DNA of 64,000 bases. Source: Saccharopolyspora galaxeae. Its GTDB lineage: Bacteria; Actinomycetota; Actinomycetes; Mycobacteriales; Pseudonocardiaceae. A model generated the notes under the pieces. It saw nothing but the letters and a program-made list of their open reading frames with translations, did no database searches and was not told the DNA's origin. Location of the stretch: the NCBI RefSeq assembly GCF_016526145.1, contig NZ_JADDUE010000009.1, positions 62,001 to 126,000 on the forward strand, given 5' to 3'. Each line of letters starts with the position of its first letter. Position 1 is the stretch's first letter. The position numbers were made by a program, and so were the translations under genes. Positions 17,052-26,086 of this stretch are shown here, piece by piece.

Positions 17052-19541
17052 TCAGCAGCGCATCCGGGACATGTCCGGGTCGAACACCGGGTCGGCGACG
17101 ACCGTTGCCGGATGTCGCCGGTCGAAGTAGGACACCCGCAGTTCGGTGCCGGGTTCGGCGAGTTCCGCGGGGATCCAGGCGTAGGCCAGGCTCGCGCCCG
17201 CGGAATGCCCGTAGCCCGCGCTGGTGGTGAACCCGGCCGCGGTGCGCCCGGAGCCGGCGAACACCGGCTCGGAGCCCATCAGCACCGTGCCGTCGTCGAT
17301 GCGCAGGCAGCACAGCCGCCGCCGCACGGGTTGCTCCCGGCGCCGCAGCAGCGCGTCGCGCCCGACGAAATCGCCCTTGTCCGGCTTCACCGCGAACGCC
17401 AGCCCGGCCTCGTCGGGGTCGTGCTCGCTGGACATGTCGCCGCCCCAGGCGCGGTAGCCCTTCTCCAGCCGCATCCCGTTGAACGCGCCGCGCCCGGCGG
17501 GGAAGATCCCGTGCTCGGTGCCCTGGGCGGCCAGCAGGTCCCACAGCCGCCTGCCGAACTCCGCCGAGGTGTACAGCTCCCAGCCCATTTCGCCCACATA
17601 GGACAGTCGAAGCGCGGTCACCGGCACCTCGCCGACGTGCAGCCGCTTGGCGCGGAAGAACCGGAACGCCTCGTGCGAGACGTCCTCGTCGGCCAGCGGT
17701 GCGAGCACTTCGCGCGCCTTCGGCCCCCACAGGCCGATGCAGCAGGTGCCGCCGGTGATGTCGCGGACCGCCGTGGTCTCGTCGGCGTGCCTGCGCAGCC
17801 AGGCGATGTCGCGGGGTCCGTTGCAGCCGACCTGGAACTCGGTCTCGGACAGCCGCGCGACGGTGATGTCGGCGCGGATTCCGCCGGTGTGCTCCAACAT
17901 CAGCGTGTAGGTCACGTAGCCGGGTTTGCGGTCGAGCTGGTTGGTGGTCAGCCGCTGCAGCAGTTCCAGCGCGCCGCGGCCGCTGACTTCCGCGCGCGCC
18001 AGCGAGGTCATGTCGAACATCGCGACCCGCTCCCGCGCGGCCAGGTGCTCGGCGGCCACGATCGGCGAGAAGTAGCGGCCCGCCCACTCGCCGGGGGCGA
18101 CGATTTCCCGGCCGGCCACGAGATGTTCGTTGCAGTCGTACCAGTGCGGCCGCTCCCAGCCGTTGGCTTCCAGGAACACCGCGCCGAGCTGTTCCTCCCG
18201 CTCGTGGAACGGGGTGGTGCGCAGCGGCCGGGGGCGCGCGGGCGGCTGCTGCGGGTGGATCACGTCGTAGACCTCGCGGAAGCTCTGCGCGCTGCGTTCG
18301 GCCACGTAGGACGAGCTGTGCGCGAACTCCTCGAACCGGCGCAGATCCGCCGCGCGCAGGTCCAGCCGCGGCGAGCCTTCGGTCAGCCACTCCGACATCG
18401 CCCGGCCGACGCCCGCGGAGTGGGTGATCCACACCGCCTCGGCGACCCAGAAGTTGTCGATCTCCCGGGACGGGCCGAGCACCGGCATCCCGTCCGCGGT
18501 GAACAGCATCAGCCCGTTCATGCCCTCCGCGATCTCCGCGCGGCCGAGCGCGGGCAGCAGCTCGCAGGCGTCGTCCCAGGGCTGCTTGAAGTCCTGCGGC
18601 GTGAACGGGTGCACGGAGGACATGCCCTTCCACGCGCCGCCGTCGGACGGAGCCTCCGCGCCGCCGCCCCGCGGAGCGCTCGGCGCCAGGTCCGCGGCCT
18701 GCACGGGAAGCACGCGGTGCTGGTAGGAACCGATGCCCCAGCGGTCGTGGATCTGCCGGAAGTACATCGAGCAGTCCTGGTGGCGCAGCAGCGGCTGGGT
18801 CACCTCGTCCCCGCCGGCGGCCTTGCTGGCGCCGAGATCGGCGATCGGGCCGGTGACCGCGTACTGGTGCGCGACCGGTTGCACCGGGATGGACACCCCG
18901 GCCAGCGAGCCGATCTTCGGCCCCCAGATCCCCGCGCAGCACAGCACCGTCTCCACCTCCACCGAGCCGTCGGTCGTGCGCACCGCGCGGACCCTGCCGC
19001 CGGTCACGTCGAACCCGATCACCTCGGTGTTTCCCCGGAACCGGACGCCACGGCGAGTGGCCTCGCGGGCCATCGCCTCGGCCGCGCGCACCGGTTTCGC
19101 GATGCCGTCGGTGGGCACGTACAACCCACCGTGAATGCGGGACGGGTCGAGCTGCGGGATGCGGTCGTGCACCTCGTTCGGCCCGATCAGTTCCGCGGGC
19201 ACGCCCCACGCGGCGGCGAGTCCGCGCTTGCGCTCCAGGTCGTCCCAGCGGGCTTCGGTGGCCGCGACCTCGATGCCGCCGACCTGGTGGAAGCACCGGC
19301 GCCCGTCGAGTTCCTCGGCGCTGAACCGCTCGACGGTGTAGGCGGCCAGTTTGGTCAACAACTCCGAAGCGTTGGTCTGGAACACCAATCCCGGTGCGTG
19401 CGAAGAGGAACCACCGGTGGCGAACAAGGGTCCTTGGTCCACGACGAGAACGTCGGTGACCCCGGCGCGCGCGAGGTGGTACGCCGTGGAGCAGCCGACG
19501 ACGCCCGCCCCCACGATCATGATCCGCGCACTGGTGTCCAT
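17052..19541 (-). CDS. Dimethylglycine oxidase/sarcosine dehydrogenase-type FAD-GcvT fusion enzyme
   Basis: 829 residues with two modules. Residues 7-27 are the FAD Rossmann strand IMIVGAGVVGCSTAYHLARA, and the DAO-type oxidase continues to about 390 (SSSHAPGLVFQTN, MLFTADGMPVLGPS). The C-terminal half is a GcvT-like folate domain (YVTYTLMLEHTGGIRADITV, LRLSYVGEMGWELY). This order and length match Arthrobacter-type dimethylglycine oxidase: N-demethylation at the FAD, with the C1 unit passed to THF as methylene-THF. Dimethylglycine or sarcosine are the likely substrates. ATG 19541 is the first sensible start. It is divergent from soxB, and is probably the promoter-proximal gene of the minus-strand operon, though element B separates it from the rest. 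Confidence 0.92.
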   Translation of the reverse strand: MDTSARIMIVGAGVVGCSTAYHLARAGVTDVLVVDQGPLFATGGSSSHAPGLVFQTNASELLTKLAAYTVERFSAEELDGRRCFHQVGGIEVAATEARWDDLERKRGLAAAWGVPAELIGPNEVHDRIPQLDPSRIHGGLYVPTDGIAKPVRAAEAMAREATRRGVRFRGNTEVIGFDVTGGRVRAVRTTDGSVEVETVLCCAGIWGPKIGSLAGVSIPVQPVAHQYAVTGPIADLGASKAAGGDEVTQPLLRHQDCSMYFRQIHDRWGIGSYQHRVLPVQAADLAPSAPRGGGAEAPSDGGAWKGMSSVHPFTPQDFKQPWDDACELLPALGRAEIAEGMNGLMLFTADGMPVLGPSREIDNFWVAEAVWITHSAGVGRAMSEWLTEGSPRLDLRAADLRRFEEFAHSSSYVAERSAQSFREVYDVIHPQQPPARPRPLRTTPFHEREEQLGAVFLEANGWERPHWYDCNEHLVAGREIVAPGEWAGRYFSPIVAAEHLAARERVAMFDMTSLARAEVSGRGALELLQRLTTNQLDRKPGYVTYTLMLEHTGGIRADITVARLSETEFQVGCNGPRDIAWLRRHADETTAVRDITGGTCCIGLWGPKAREVLAPLADEDVSHEAFRFFRAKRLHVGEVPVTALRLSYVGEMGWELYTSAEFGRRLWDLLAAQGTEHGIFPAGRGAFNGMRLEKGYRAWGGDMSSEHDPDEAGLAFAVKPDKGDFVGRDALLRRREQPVRRRLCCLRIDDGTVLMGSEPVFAGSGRTAAGFTTSAGYGHSAGASLAYAWIPAELAEPGTELRVSYFDRRHPATVVADPVFDPDMSRMRC

Positions 19542-19917
19542 GTGCAGCCCCCTGGCTCACGAATCTGGTTTCCGGAGCACCGGTGCTGGACTCCGGGAAG
19601 ATTTCGGCTTGGTTGACGCAGATTCGCTCTCGCGCGACCGGTCCGGGTGCCTGCGGAACACCTCCGGAGGGACTTTCGGAGGTGTTGCGCTCCTCACAAC
19701 TGGCTGCGTTATGAGCAACAGTGCGCCTGGATCAGGGCGGGCGTCAAGGACACGGAGGGGCGAATTTTCGTTGGCATGATCGGCTTTCCGCGGCTCGATC
19801 GGAGCGCTTGATCGACATCGCTGGGCCACTGAGGCGATCCCGCTTGTCGCGGTGTCCCGGCGTGGCTAACCTCTGCCGCACAAGGACATCTGGCGTTCTC
19901 GCCGAGTGGGTGATCAG
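19542..19917. promoter_or_regulatory. Divergent control region of the demethylation island with inverted repeat
   Basis: This 376-bp gene-free spacer separates the dimethylglycine-oxidase-like gene from soxB. It holds a perfect 10-bp inverted repeat, AACACCTCCG (19657-19666) and CGGAGGTGTT (19677-19686), with 10 bases between, and a looser TTGCGCTC/GAGCAA pair just after it. It is the natural place for promoters and an operator for the IclR regulator encoded downstream; the match to a known IclR site was not established. I see no gene in it. Confidence 0.55.
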
Positions 19918-21153
19918 ATGCGATCCCGCCCTCCACAAGCTCCGGAACTCCCGGAACCTCCCGCGCGCCTGTGGCGTCCGGCCGAGCCCAAGCGCGGCTA
20001 CGACGTGGTGATCGTCGGCGCGGGCGGGCACGGACTGGCGACCGCCTACTACTTGGCCCAGGAACACGGGATCCGGGACGTCGCGGTATTGGAACGCGGC
20101 TGGCTCGCGGGCGGGAACATGGCCCGCAACACCACGATCATCCGCTCCAACTACCTGCTCGACGAGAGCGCCGCGCTCTACGGGCACGCCCTGGACCTGT
20201 GGGAGCGGTGGCCGGCCGAACTGGACCACGACTTCCTGCTCAGCCAGCGCGGGGTGCTCAACCTGGTGCACACCGAGCAGGAGATCCGGGACGCGCGGCG
20301 GCGGGTGTTCGCCAACGGCCTCAACGGAATCGACGCCGAGTTCGTCGGTCCGGAGGAGATCGCCGAACTGTGCCCGGTGCTGGATGTCTCGCCGCACAAG
20401 CGATATCCGGTCCGCGGCGCCACTTGGCAGCCGCGGGCCGGGATCGCCAAGCACGACCACGTCGCGTGGGCGCTGGCGCGGCGCGCCGACCAGCTCGGCG
20501 TCGATCTGATCGAGAACTGCGAAGTCACCGGGTTCGTCATGGACGGTGCGCGGGTCGCGGGAGTGCGGACCTCGCGCGGGGACATCGCCGCCGGCCGGGT
20601 CGGGCTCGCCGCCGCCGGGCGGACCAGCGCGCTCACCGAGACCCTCGGGCTGCGGTTGCCGCTGCAGAGCCATCCGTTGCAGGCCATGGTCTCCGAGCTG
20701 CTGGAGCAGGTGCACCCGTGCGTGGTGATGTCGAACCACGTGCACGTCTACTGCAGCCAGGCGCACAAGGGGGAATTGGTCCTCGGCGCGGGGATCGACA
20801 CCTACAACGGCTACGGGCAGCGCGGGTCGGTGCACGTGCTGGAGCAGCAGCTCGCCGCGGCGGTGGAGCTGTTCCCGATGTTCGCGCGGGCGCACGTGAT
20901 CCGGACTTGGGCGGGCGTCGTGGACGTCACGCCGGACGCCTCGCCGATCATCGGGCCCACGCCGGTGGAGGGCCTGTTCGTCAATTGCGGATGGGGCACC
21001 GGCGGGTTCAAGGCGACTCCGGCCGTCGGCCGGGTGTTCGCGCACACCGTTGCCACTGGTGCGCCGCATCCGCTCAACGAGCCCTACGGGCTGGAGCGGT
21101 TCCGCACCGGGGCCCTCATCGACGAACACGGCGCCGCTGCCGTGGCGCACTGA
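19918..21153 (+). CDS. soxB: Sarcosine oxidase subunit beta
   Basis: 411 residues. The FAD-binding [20 protein letters not shown] lies at 28-47 and [15 protein letters not shown] at 66-80, both near-diagnostic for SoxB. The [17 protein letters not shown] stretch contains His179, the position expected to hold covalent FMN in heterotetrameric sarcosine oxidase. The enzyme oxidises sarcosine with oxygen to glycine and peroxide, passing the C1 unit to THF in the alpha subunit. ATG 19918 is preferred (GGGTG upstream); GTG 19906 in frame is possible and neither has a strong ribosome site. Unusually, soxD does not follow at once: element C fills 278 bases between the two. Confidence 0.95.
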   Translation: MRSRPPQAPELPEPPARLWRPAEPKRGYDVVIVGAGGHGLATAYYLAQEHGIRDVAVLERGWLAGGNMARNTTIIRSNYLLDESAALYGHALDLWERWPAELDHDFLLSQRGVLNLVHTEQEIRDARRRVFANGLNGIDAEFVGPEEIAELCPVLDVSPHKRYPVRGATWQPRAGIAKHDHVAWALARRADQLGVDLIENCEVTGFVMDGARVAGVRTSRGDIAAGRVGLAAAGRTSALTETLGLRLPLQSHPLQAMVSELLEQVHPCVVMSNHVHVYCSQAHKGELVLGAGIDTYNGYGQRGSVHVLEQQLAAAVELFPMFARAHVIRTWAGVVDVTPDASPIIGPTPVEGLFVNCGWGTGGFKATPAVGRVFAHTVATGAPHPLNEPYGLERFRTGALIDEHGAAAVAH

Positions 21154-21159
21154 AGAATG

Positions 21160-21425
21160 TTTGAAAGGTGGTTTGCGTAGTGGGTCGCTTAGCGGAACCT
21201 CAGACGCCGTCTCGCTGCGGGATCTCGTCCTGAAGTAGCGCCCTACTCGGCGGCTGAGCTGTCCTCGCGAGACGACGCCTGAGAACCCGCGGCGGTGCCG
21301 GTTGCTCAGGTGGTCCGCCGCAAGCGGCTGCGCCGCTTCCAAGGCCGAACACAAGAGCGTGCCGCCACGCAAAAGGCGCAGCCGCGCCGCTCGAAGACAA
21401 GAGCCCAAATGATCCGAAGTGGAGG
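21160..21425 (+). repeat. Dispersed structured element, copy C (long form) inside the sox operon
   Basis: It matches copy D over its length: GTTTGCGTA, TTAGCGGAACCTCAG, a 16-base arm at 21199-21214 pairing with 21268-21283 (14 of 16), an inner AGTAG/CTACT hairpin (21234-21238, 21243-21247), GCGGCGGTGCCGGTTGCT, an AAGCGGC-tgc-GCCGCTT hairpin (21322-21338), and GAAGACAAGAG. Many arm differences from copy D are compensated on the other side. It lies in transcribed sequence between soxB and soxD. Confidence 0.85.
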
Positions 21426-21431
21426 GACGTG

Positions 21432-21674
21432 ATGTTGCGCATCCCTTGCCCCTGGTGCGGTGAGCGGGACGAGGTGGAGTTCCGCTACGGCGGTCAGGCG
21501 CACGTCCGATACCCGGCCGACCCGGCCGGGCTGGACGACGCCGCCTGGGCGGAATACCTGTTCGTGCGGGGAAATCCGAGTGGCAGCCTCGCCGAGCGCT
21601 GGGTGCACACCGCGGGGTGCAGGCGCTGGTTCGACCTGGTCCGGGACACCGCGACGAACGAGATCACGTCATGA
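21432..21674 (+). CDS. soxD: Sarcosine oxidase subunit delta
   Basis: 80 residues, the usual size. It starts MLRIPCPWCGERDEVEF and ends with HTAGCRRWFDLVRDT. Cys6, Cys9, His59 and Cys63 form the zinc site known for this subunit, which braces the alpha-beta heterotetramer. ATG 21432 is chosen over GTG 21429 because GGAGGGA sits at a better distance. The stop overlaps the soxA start (ATGA), so the two are translationally coupled. Confidence 0.95.
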   Translation: MLRIPCPWCGERDEVEFRYGGQAHVRYPADPAGLDDAAWAEYLFVRGNPSGSLAERWVHTAGCRRWFDLVRDTATNEITS

Positions 21675-24514
21675 CCCGGCTCGGCAGCGGCGGCCGCATC
21701 GACCGCAGCCGCACGGTCCGGTTCACCGTGGACGGCGTGCCGATGCTCGGGCATCCCGGCGACACGCTTGCTTCGGCGCTGCTGGCCGCGGGCGAGATCG
21801 AGGCCGCGCCGTCGCCATATCTCGGCCGCCCGCGCGGAATCCTCACCGCCGACGCGAGCGAGCCGAACGCGATGGTCCAGGTGCTCGACGAGCCCGAGCC
21901 GATGGTGCCCGCGACCGAAGTGGAGCTGCGCGACGGCCTGGAAGTGGCGAGGCTCTCCGGCGTCGGCTGGGCCGAAGCGGGCGAGGAGTCCCGCTGCGAC
22001 AAGAAGTACCGGCACGCCGACGTGGTCGTGATCGGAGCCGGCCCCGCCGGGATCGCCGCCGCCCTCGCGGCCGGTCGCAGCGGCGCGCGGGTGATCCTGG
22101 TGGAGCGCAATCGGGAACTCGGCGGCGCGCTGCTGGACGGCGACGAGGTGGTCGACGGCCTGCCCGGTCCGGAGTGGGTGCGGCGGGCGGTGCGGGAACT
22201 CGTCGAACTGCCCGAGACGCGGGTGCTGACCCGCGCTACCGCGGTCGGCCACTACGACCACGGATACCTGCTCGTGGCCGAACATCCCGGACCTGGCAAG
22301 CACCCGGGGCAGCACCGCCTGTGGCACCTGCGGACCCAGCAGGTGGTGCTCGCGGCGGGTGCGCGGGAGCGGCCGATCGCGTTCGCGGGCAACGACCGGC
22401 CCGGGGTCGTGCTCGCTTCCGCGGTCCGCCGGTACGTGCGCCGGTTCGCGGTGCTGCCGGGGCGGGAGGTGGTCGTGTGCACCACTTCGGACAGTGCTTA
22501 TGCGACGGCGCTGGACCTCGTCGCGGCCGGGGCTCGGGTACCGGTGCTGGTGGACAGCCGGAACGACCCGCCCGCTCGGCTCGCCGCGCGGGCGCGCGAA
22601 GCGGGCATCCCGGTGCGGATCGGCTCTGCCGTGGTGCAAACCGTTGGCGCACAACGGGTTTCGGGTGTTCGCGTGCGGGATCTGGACGAGCGGGGCAGGC
22701 CGATCGGGGAACCGGAGGAGTTCGGCTGCGACCTGCTCGCGGTGTGCGGCGGCTGGAACCCGGCGACCGAACTGGCCGGTTCCTCCGGCGCGTTGCGGTG
22801 GGATCCCGTGGTGGCCGGATTCGTTCCGGACCCGGAGCAGGCTGATCCGGACAAGGACGGGCGGATCGTCGGTGCCGCGCGCGGCACGTACGACCTTGCC
22901 GGCTGCTTGGCGCAGGGGTTCGCCGCCGGAGCCGCGTCCGCGACCGCGAGCGGGTTCCGCGTGGTGCCGCCGCCGGTGCCCGCGGTGCGCGGTGACCTGA
23001 CGTGCGCGCGTCCCCGGCCGCTGTGGCTGGTCGATGGCGACGAGCGGGAGATCTTCGTCGACCAGGCGCGGGACGCGACGGTCGCCGACGTCCGCCGCGC
23101 GGTCGAAGCCGGTCTGAGCTCGCCGGAGCACGTGAAGCGCTACACCACGATCGGCACCGGCAGCGATCAGGGCGCGACCTCCGGCATCGTCGCGCTCGGC
23201 GTGCTGGCGACCCTGCTCGGGATGGACTCGCCAGCGGCGCTGGGACCGACCGGTGCGCGGCCGCCGACGCGCCCGGTGCGGTTCGAGCTGATGGCCGGTA
23301 GGGACCGCGGCGAGCTGCACGATCCGGTGCGCACCACGCCGATGCACGCCTGGCACGTCCGCGCGGGCGCGGAGTTCGAGAACGTCGGCCAGTGGAAGCG
23401 TCCCTGGTACTACCCGCAGCCGGGCGAGGACATGGAAACCGCGGTGCTGCGCGAATGCGCGGCCGCGCGCACCGGGGTGGCGATGATGGACGCCAGCACC
23501 CTCGGCAAGATCGAAGTGGTCGGCCCGGACGCGCCGGAATTCCTCAACCGCGTCTACACCAACGGTTTCGCGAAGCTCGCCGTGGGCAAGGCCCGCTACG
23601 GCATGATGTGCACCGCCGACGGCATGGTCTTCGACGACGGCGTCACGATGCGGCTGGCCGCGGACCGCTACCTGATGAGCACCACCACCGGCAACGCGGC
23701 CGCGGTGCTGGACTGGCTGGAGGAGTGGCTGCAGACCGAGTGGCCGCAGCTGGACGTGCGCTGCACCTCGGTGACCGAGCAGTGGGCCACGATCGCCGTG
23801 GCAGGCCCGGATTCCCGCGCGGTGCTGGCGCGCGTCGCACCGGAGCTGGACGTCTCGGCCGCCGGCTTCGGGTTCATGGAGGTCCGGGAAGCGTTGCTGC
23901 GCAACGGGATTCCGGCCCGGATCTGCCGGATCTCGTTCTCCGGCGAGCTGGCCTTCGAGATCAACGTCGAGTCCTGGTACGGCCAGGCGGCGTGGGACGC
24001 GGTCACCGAGGACGGCGCGGATCTCGGGATCACGCCCTACGGCACCGAGACGATGCACGTGCTGCGCGCGGAGAAGGGGTTCGTCATCGTCGGCCAGGAC
24101 ACCGACGGCACGGTCACCCCGCTGGACCTCGGCATGGACTGGGTCGTCTCCAAGCGCAAGGACTGCATCGGCAAGCGCTCGTTCGCCCGGCCGGACACCG
24201 CGCGTTCCGATCGCAAGCAGCTGGTCGGGCTGCTGCCGGTGGACTCCGACGCGTTGTTGCCGGAAGGCGCCCAGCTCATCGAACCGGGCACGCCGCTGAC
24301 TCCGCCGGTGCCGATGCTGGGGCACGTGACCTCCAGCTACCGCAGCGCCGCGCTGGGGCGGACGTTCGCCCTGGCGCTGATCCGCGGCGGACGCGGCCGG
24401 GTCGGCGAGGTGCTGCACGCCCCGCTCGGCGGCACCGCCATTTCCGCCGAGGTCACCGAACCCGTCTTCTACGACCCGGAAGGAGCGCGCCGTGACGGTC
24501 ATCAGCCCGGTTGA
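21671..24514 (+). CDS. soxA: Sarcosine oxidase subunit alpha
   Basis: 947 residues, typical for SoxA. Order: an N-terminal ferredoxin-like domain without cluster cysteines (RTVRFTVDGVPMLGHPGDTL), the NAD-binding Rossmann fold VVVIGAGPAGIAAALAAGR (118-136), a second nucleotide-binding part, and a C-terminal GcvT-like folate domain from about 560 (MMDASTLGKIEVVGPDAPEF, ICRISFSGELAFEINV). The subunit carries NAD and receives the methylene iminium intermediate to form 5,10-methylene-THF. ATG 21671 overlaps the soxD stop; earlier in-frame residues lie inside soxD. The end overlaps soxG by 23 bases. Confidence 0.96.
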   Translation: MTRLGSGGRIDRSRTVRFTVDGVPMLGHPGDTLASALLAAGEIEAAPSPYLGRPRGILTADASEPNAMVQVLDEPEPMVPATEVELRDGLEVARLSGVGWAEAGEESRCDKKYRHADVVVIGAGPAGIAAALAAGRSGARVILVERNRELGGALLDGDEVVDGLPGPEWVRRAVRELVELPETRVLTRATAVGHYDHGYLLVAEHPGPGKHPGQHRLWHLRTQQVVLAAGARERPIAFAGNDRPGVVLASAVRRYVRRFAVLPGREVVVCTTSDSAYATALDLVAAGARVPVLVDSRNDPPARLAARAREAGIPVRIGSAVVQTVGAQRVSGVRVRDLDERGRPIGEPEEFGCDLLAVCGGWNPATELAGSSGALRWDPVVAGFVPDPEQADPDKDGRIVGAARGTYDLAGCLAQGFAAGAASATASGFRVVPPPVPAVRGDLTCARPRPLWLVDGDEREIFVDQARDATVADVRRAVEAGLSSPEHVKRYTTIGTGSDQGATSGIVALGVLATLLGMDSPAALGPTGARPPTRPVRFELMAGRDRGELHDPVRTTPMHAWHVRAGAEFENVGQWKRPWYYPQPGEDMETAVLRECAAARTGVAMMDASTLGKIEVVGPDAPEFLNRVYTNGFAKLAVGKARYGMMCTADGMVFDDGVTMRLAADRYLMSTTTGNAAAVLDWLEEWLQTEWPQLDVRCTSVTEQWATIAVAGPDSRAVLARVAPELDVSAAGFGFMEVREALLRNGIPARICRISFSGELAFEINVESWYGQAAWDAVTEDGADLGITPYGTETMHVLRAEKGFVIVGQDTDGTVTPLDLGMDWVVSKRKDCIGKRSFARPDTARSDRKQLVGLLPVDSDALLPEGAQLIEPGTPLTPPVPMLGHVTSSYRSAALGRTFALALIRGGRGRVGEVLHAPLGGTAISAEVTEPVFYDPEGARRDGHQPG

Positions 24515-25103
24515 ACCCGGCACCACCGGCCCGGCAGGCGTCGAACGGCTGCGCCGCAGCCCGCTCGCCGACCGCGCCGCCGAACTGGCCGCGGCCGCGG
24601 GGCCGCGCGGCACCCGGCTCGCCGAGGAACCGTTCCTGACCCAGGTGAACCTGCGGGCCGCGCCCGAACAGCTCGCGCGGCTCGGCAACGCGGCGGGAAT
24701 CCCGTTGCCGCGCAAGGCGAACCGCGTGGGCGGCGACGCCCAGCGGGCGGCGCTGTGGCTCGGCCCGGACGAATGGCTGCTGATGGCGCCGGACGGCGAG
24801 GCCGCATCGCTGCGCGACGCGCTCGGTTCCGCCGGTGCCGCGTCGGTCGTCGACCTGTCCGCGAACCGCACCACGCTGCGGCTCAGCGGCGGGTCCGCCC
24901 GGGACGTGCTGGAGAAGGTGTGCTCGCTGGACCTGCACCCGCGCGCGTTCGCCGCGGGGTACTGCGCGCAGACCTTGCTCGGCCGCACCCAGGCCGTGCT
25001 CTGGCAGCTCGGACCGGAGCCGGACTACCGGATCCTGGTGCGGAATTCGTTCGCCGGCTACCTGGCCGATCTTCTGCTGGACGCGCTGCGCGGGCCTGCC
25101 TGA
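24492..25103 (+). CDS. soxG: Sarcosine oxidase subunit gamma
   Basis: 203 residues, matching the family size. It shows the SoxG pattern FLTQVNLRA, LWLGPDEWLLMAPDGE (the strongest mark), DLSANRTTLRLSG and FRILVRNSFA-like YRILVRNSFAGYL. It is the fourth structural subunit, GcvT-like but without catalysis of its own. GTG 24492 follows a perfect AGGAG lying inside the end of soxA, so the overlap is genuine. It ends the sox operon; the IclR gene starts 188 bases later in the same direction. Confidence 0.94.
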   Translation: MTVISPVEPGTTGPAGVERLRRSPLADRAAELAAAAGPRGTRLAEEPFLTQVNLRAAPEQLARLGNAAGIPLPRKANRVGGDAQRAALWLGPDEWLLMAPDGEAASLRDALGSAGAASVVDLSANRTTLRLSGGSARDVLEKVCSLDLHPRAFAAGYCAQTLLGRTQAVLWQLGPEPDYRILVRNSFAGYLADLLLDALRGPA

Positions 25104-25291
25104 TTAGGGCGCTGCGTTCAAGATCGTGGCGCCGAGCAACGGCTGCTGCCTGCGCGGCGTGTTCCCGGCCCGGTGACGGGGATCGGGGAGGTATCGTCCG
25201 CAGCGAAATCGCCCTTCGACACTGTTGCGCGATGCGGAACGCCGGGTATGGTCGCTAGGAAAACCACCAGCGACGGGATTCGGGTCCAACC

Positions 25292-26086
25292 GTGGTCAAC
25301 GCTCCTCAACCGGCCGAACGCGAAAAGCCCGGCGCACTCGTGCAGTCCGTGGACCGGGCGGTGAGCGTGCTGGAACTGCTGGCCCGCAACGGCGAAGCGG
25401 GCATCACCGAAATCGCCGGGGAACTCGGCGTGCACAAATCCACCGCTTCCCGGCTGGTCAGCGTCCTGGTCTCGCGCGGGCTGGTGGAGCAGCTCGGCGA
25501 ACGCGGCAAGTACATGATCGGGTTCGGTGTGGTGCGGCTGGCCGGGGCGGCCACCGACCGGCTGGACCTGCCCCGGCTGGGCGGCCCGTACTGCGAGTCG
25601 CTGGCGGCCGACCTCGGCGAGACCGTGAACATCGCGGTCCGCGACGAGGACGTCGCGATCAACATCAGCCAGGCCCGCGGCACCGCGTCGGTGACCGCGC
25701 ACAACTGGGTCGGCCAGCGCACCCCGCTGCACGCCACTTCCAGCGGGAAGGTGCTGCTGGCGCACGCACCCGACGACGACCAGGAAGCGCTGCTGGCGGG
25801 GGAGCTGGCGCAGTACACCACGCGGACCGTCATCGACCCCGGGGAACTGCGCGACGGCTTCGACCTGATCGTGCGGGACGGGTACGCCACCAGCTACGAG
25901 GAGCTCGAGCTCGGGCTCAACGCCGCGGCGGTGGCGGTGCACCGGCACGACGGCGAGGTGGTGGCCGCGCTCAGCGCCTCCGGGCCGTCGTACCGGTTCT
26001 CCCGCAAGCGGATGCGCGAAGTGATCGGTGCGATGACGGTAGCGGCGAAAGAACTCTCCGCGCAGCTGGGATTCCTGGAAACCTGA
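25292..26086 (+). CDS. IclR-family transcriptional regulator
   Basis: 264 residues. The N-terminal winged helix (about 17-80) includes SVDRAVSVLELLARNGEAG and HKSTASRLVSVLVSRGLVE. The ligand domain carries TPLHATSSGKVLLAHAP (the family's TxxGKxxLA loop) and GYATSYEELELGLNAAAVAV. IclR proteins act as dimers or tetramers on palindromic sites and sense small organic ligands. Position behind soxG argues for control of the demethylation island, perhaps via the inverted repeat at 19657-19686; the ligand might be sarcosine, betaine or a related compound (inference). GTG 25292 is the first plausible start, with no strong ribosome site. Repeat element D follows the stop. Confidence 0.93.
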   Translation: MVNAPQPAEREKPGALVQSVDRAVSVLELLARNGEAGITEIAGELGVHKSTASRLVSVLVSRGLVEQLGERGKYMIGFGVVRLAGAATDRLDLPRLGGPYCESLAADLGETVNIAVRDEDVAINISQARGTASVTAHNWVGQRTPLHATSSGKVLLAHAPDDDQEALLAGELAQYTTRTVIDPGELRDGFDLIVRDGYATSYEELELGLNAAAVAVHRHDGEVVAALSASGPSYRFSRKRMREVIGAMTVAAKELSAQLGFLET

